Translations under genes and position numbers: made by a program
Source of the DNA: Thermococci archaeon
GTDB lineage: Archaea > Methanobacteriota_B > Thermococci > Methanofastidiosales > B48-G16
Length of the DNA: 5,322 bases
Direction of reading: 5' to 3'
Assembly (NCBI GenBank): GCA_030668905.1
Contig: DAOVEQ010000086.1
Coordinates: 1 to 5,322 of the forward strand
The notes under the pieces: generated by a model
The model's database searches: none
Seen by the model: the letters and a program-made list of their open reading frames with translations, nothing else
What the model was told of the DNA's origin: nothing
Part shown: positions 4,982 through 5,322 of the stretch, piece by piece
How the letters are laid out: each line of letters starts with the position of its first letter
Numbering within the stretch: the first letter of the stretch is position 1

Positions 4982-5322
4982 GCAACAGCTCAACAGCATG
5001 TCTTGTGGCTTCTCTGTCTGTACCGGCTACGATTACTACGTCTCTACCTTCTACGAAGGCGTCAGCGATGTACTCGTATTCACCGATGGATGTAGCCCAG
5101 TCAACCTTTGAATCGCCTGTCTTAACTAACGCATCTGTGAGTGTGTTAGCGATCTGTGGCGTTGCACCAACGCAGACAACTAATCCAGGTCCACCTACGA
5201 GGACGAGGTTATTTGCTGCTTTCATTGTCTCTGTGATTTCGTCATCACTTTTTGTTATCGACATTGGGTCAATGTTTACTTTTTCGAGCGTTGTCGTTGT
5301 TCCTGTGACAACTTCCTGCGTT
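4962..5322 (-). CDS. S-layer-like protein, C-terminal part (truncated by window edge)
   Basis: The C-terminal 120 residues or so of a longer protein; the frame stays open from an in-frame codon at 5321, so the ATG at 5264 is internal (upstream residues read TQEVVTGTTTTLEKVNIDP). The features NLVLVGGP near the middle and VVIVAGTDREATRHAVELL near the end match the pattern of the archaeal S-layer protein C-terminal domain (S_layer_C type, as in Methanocaldococcus and Thermococcus S-layer proteins): an alternating strand/helix unit in which a VGGP loop and an AGxDxxxTR loop recur. Codon use differs from all neighbours: Ile is mostly ATC, Tyr TAC, and C-ending codons are frequent, typical of a very highly expressed gene. 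A cell-wall-binding (CWB2-like) domain has a related G-x-D-x-x-T motif and is the main alternative. A strong T-tract terminator follows. Confidence 0.72.
   Translation of the reverse strand, partial: TQEVVTGTTTTLEKVNIDPMSITKSDDEITETMKAANNLVLVGGPGLVVCVGATPQIANTLTDALVKTGDSKVDWATSIGEYEYIADAFVEGRDVVIVAGTDREATRHAVELLLTDLGA

Noticed and set aside
5262..5264. ATG as start of a small 100-aa protein on the minus strand
   Set aside because: The frame stays open to the right edge with plausible residues and no ribosome binding site before the ATG; the match is to the C-terminus of a larger S-layer-like protein.
1..5322. CRISPR array, tRNA, rRNA, insertion sequence or attachment site
   Set aside because: No regularly spaced repeats, cloverleaf-like sequence, transposase-like frame or terminal inverted repeats were seen; the gaps between genes are all 100 bp or shorter.

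Overview
The window looks like part of a low-GC archaeal, probably euryarchaeal, chromosome. Start sites are preceded by GGTGA-type ribosome binding sites, TATA-like boxes of the TTTAAAA/TTTAAATA kind lie upstream of genes, and the S-layer-like gene ends in a long T-tract. All of these fit archaeal expression signals. The gene content agrees: an M42 aminopeptidase, several COG1361-like membrane-anchored surface proteins, and the C-terminal end of what appears to be an archaeal S-layer protein. The exact lineage cannot be read from the window.

Layout: (1) positions 2-931, plus strand: an M42-family metallo-aminopeptidase cut by the left edge. It ends in two back-to-back palindromes that form a convergent boundary. 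(2) Positions 3389-941, minus strand: a two-gene operon of paralogous secreted proteins, 451 aa upstream and 360 aa downstream. Each has a signal peptide, an N-terminal beta domain with a W-x-C and an A-C-x-x-G-C cysteine signature, a second Ig-like COG1361/CARDB-like domain, TPR-like helical units and a C-terminal membrane anchor. (3) Positions 3390-3489: a short divergent promoter region. (4) Positions 3490-4932, plus strand: a third secreted, membrane-anchored protein with a CARDB-like domain. Its C-terminal tail appears to be frameshifted just after the membrane segment. (5) Positions 4931-4961: an A/T tract acting as terminator for the minus-strand gene. (6) Positions 5321-4962, minus strand: the C-terminal end of an S-layer-like protein, cut by the right edge and with highly-expressed-gene codon usage.

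Read together, positions 941-5322 form a cell-envelope cluster of three predicted membrane-tethered ectodomain proteins next to an S-layer-like gene. The most interesting point is that the N-terminal domains of the two paralogs end in a C-x3-C-x-P-x-P-P/C-x3-C-x-P-type signature. This resembles the N-terminal (alpha) domain of the thiol:disulfide interchange protein DsbD and raises the possibility of redox or disulfide chemistry at the archaeal surface. That functional link is inference. The M42 peptidase is most likely an unrelated cytoplasmic neighbour.
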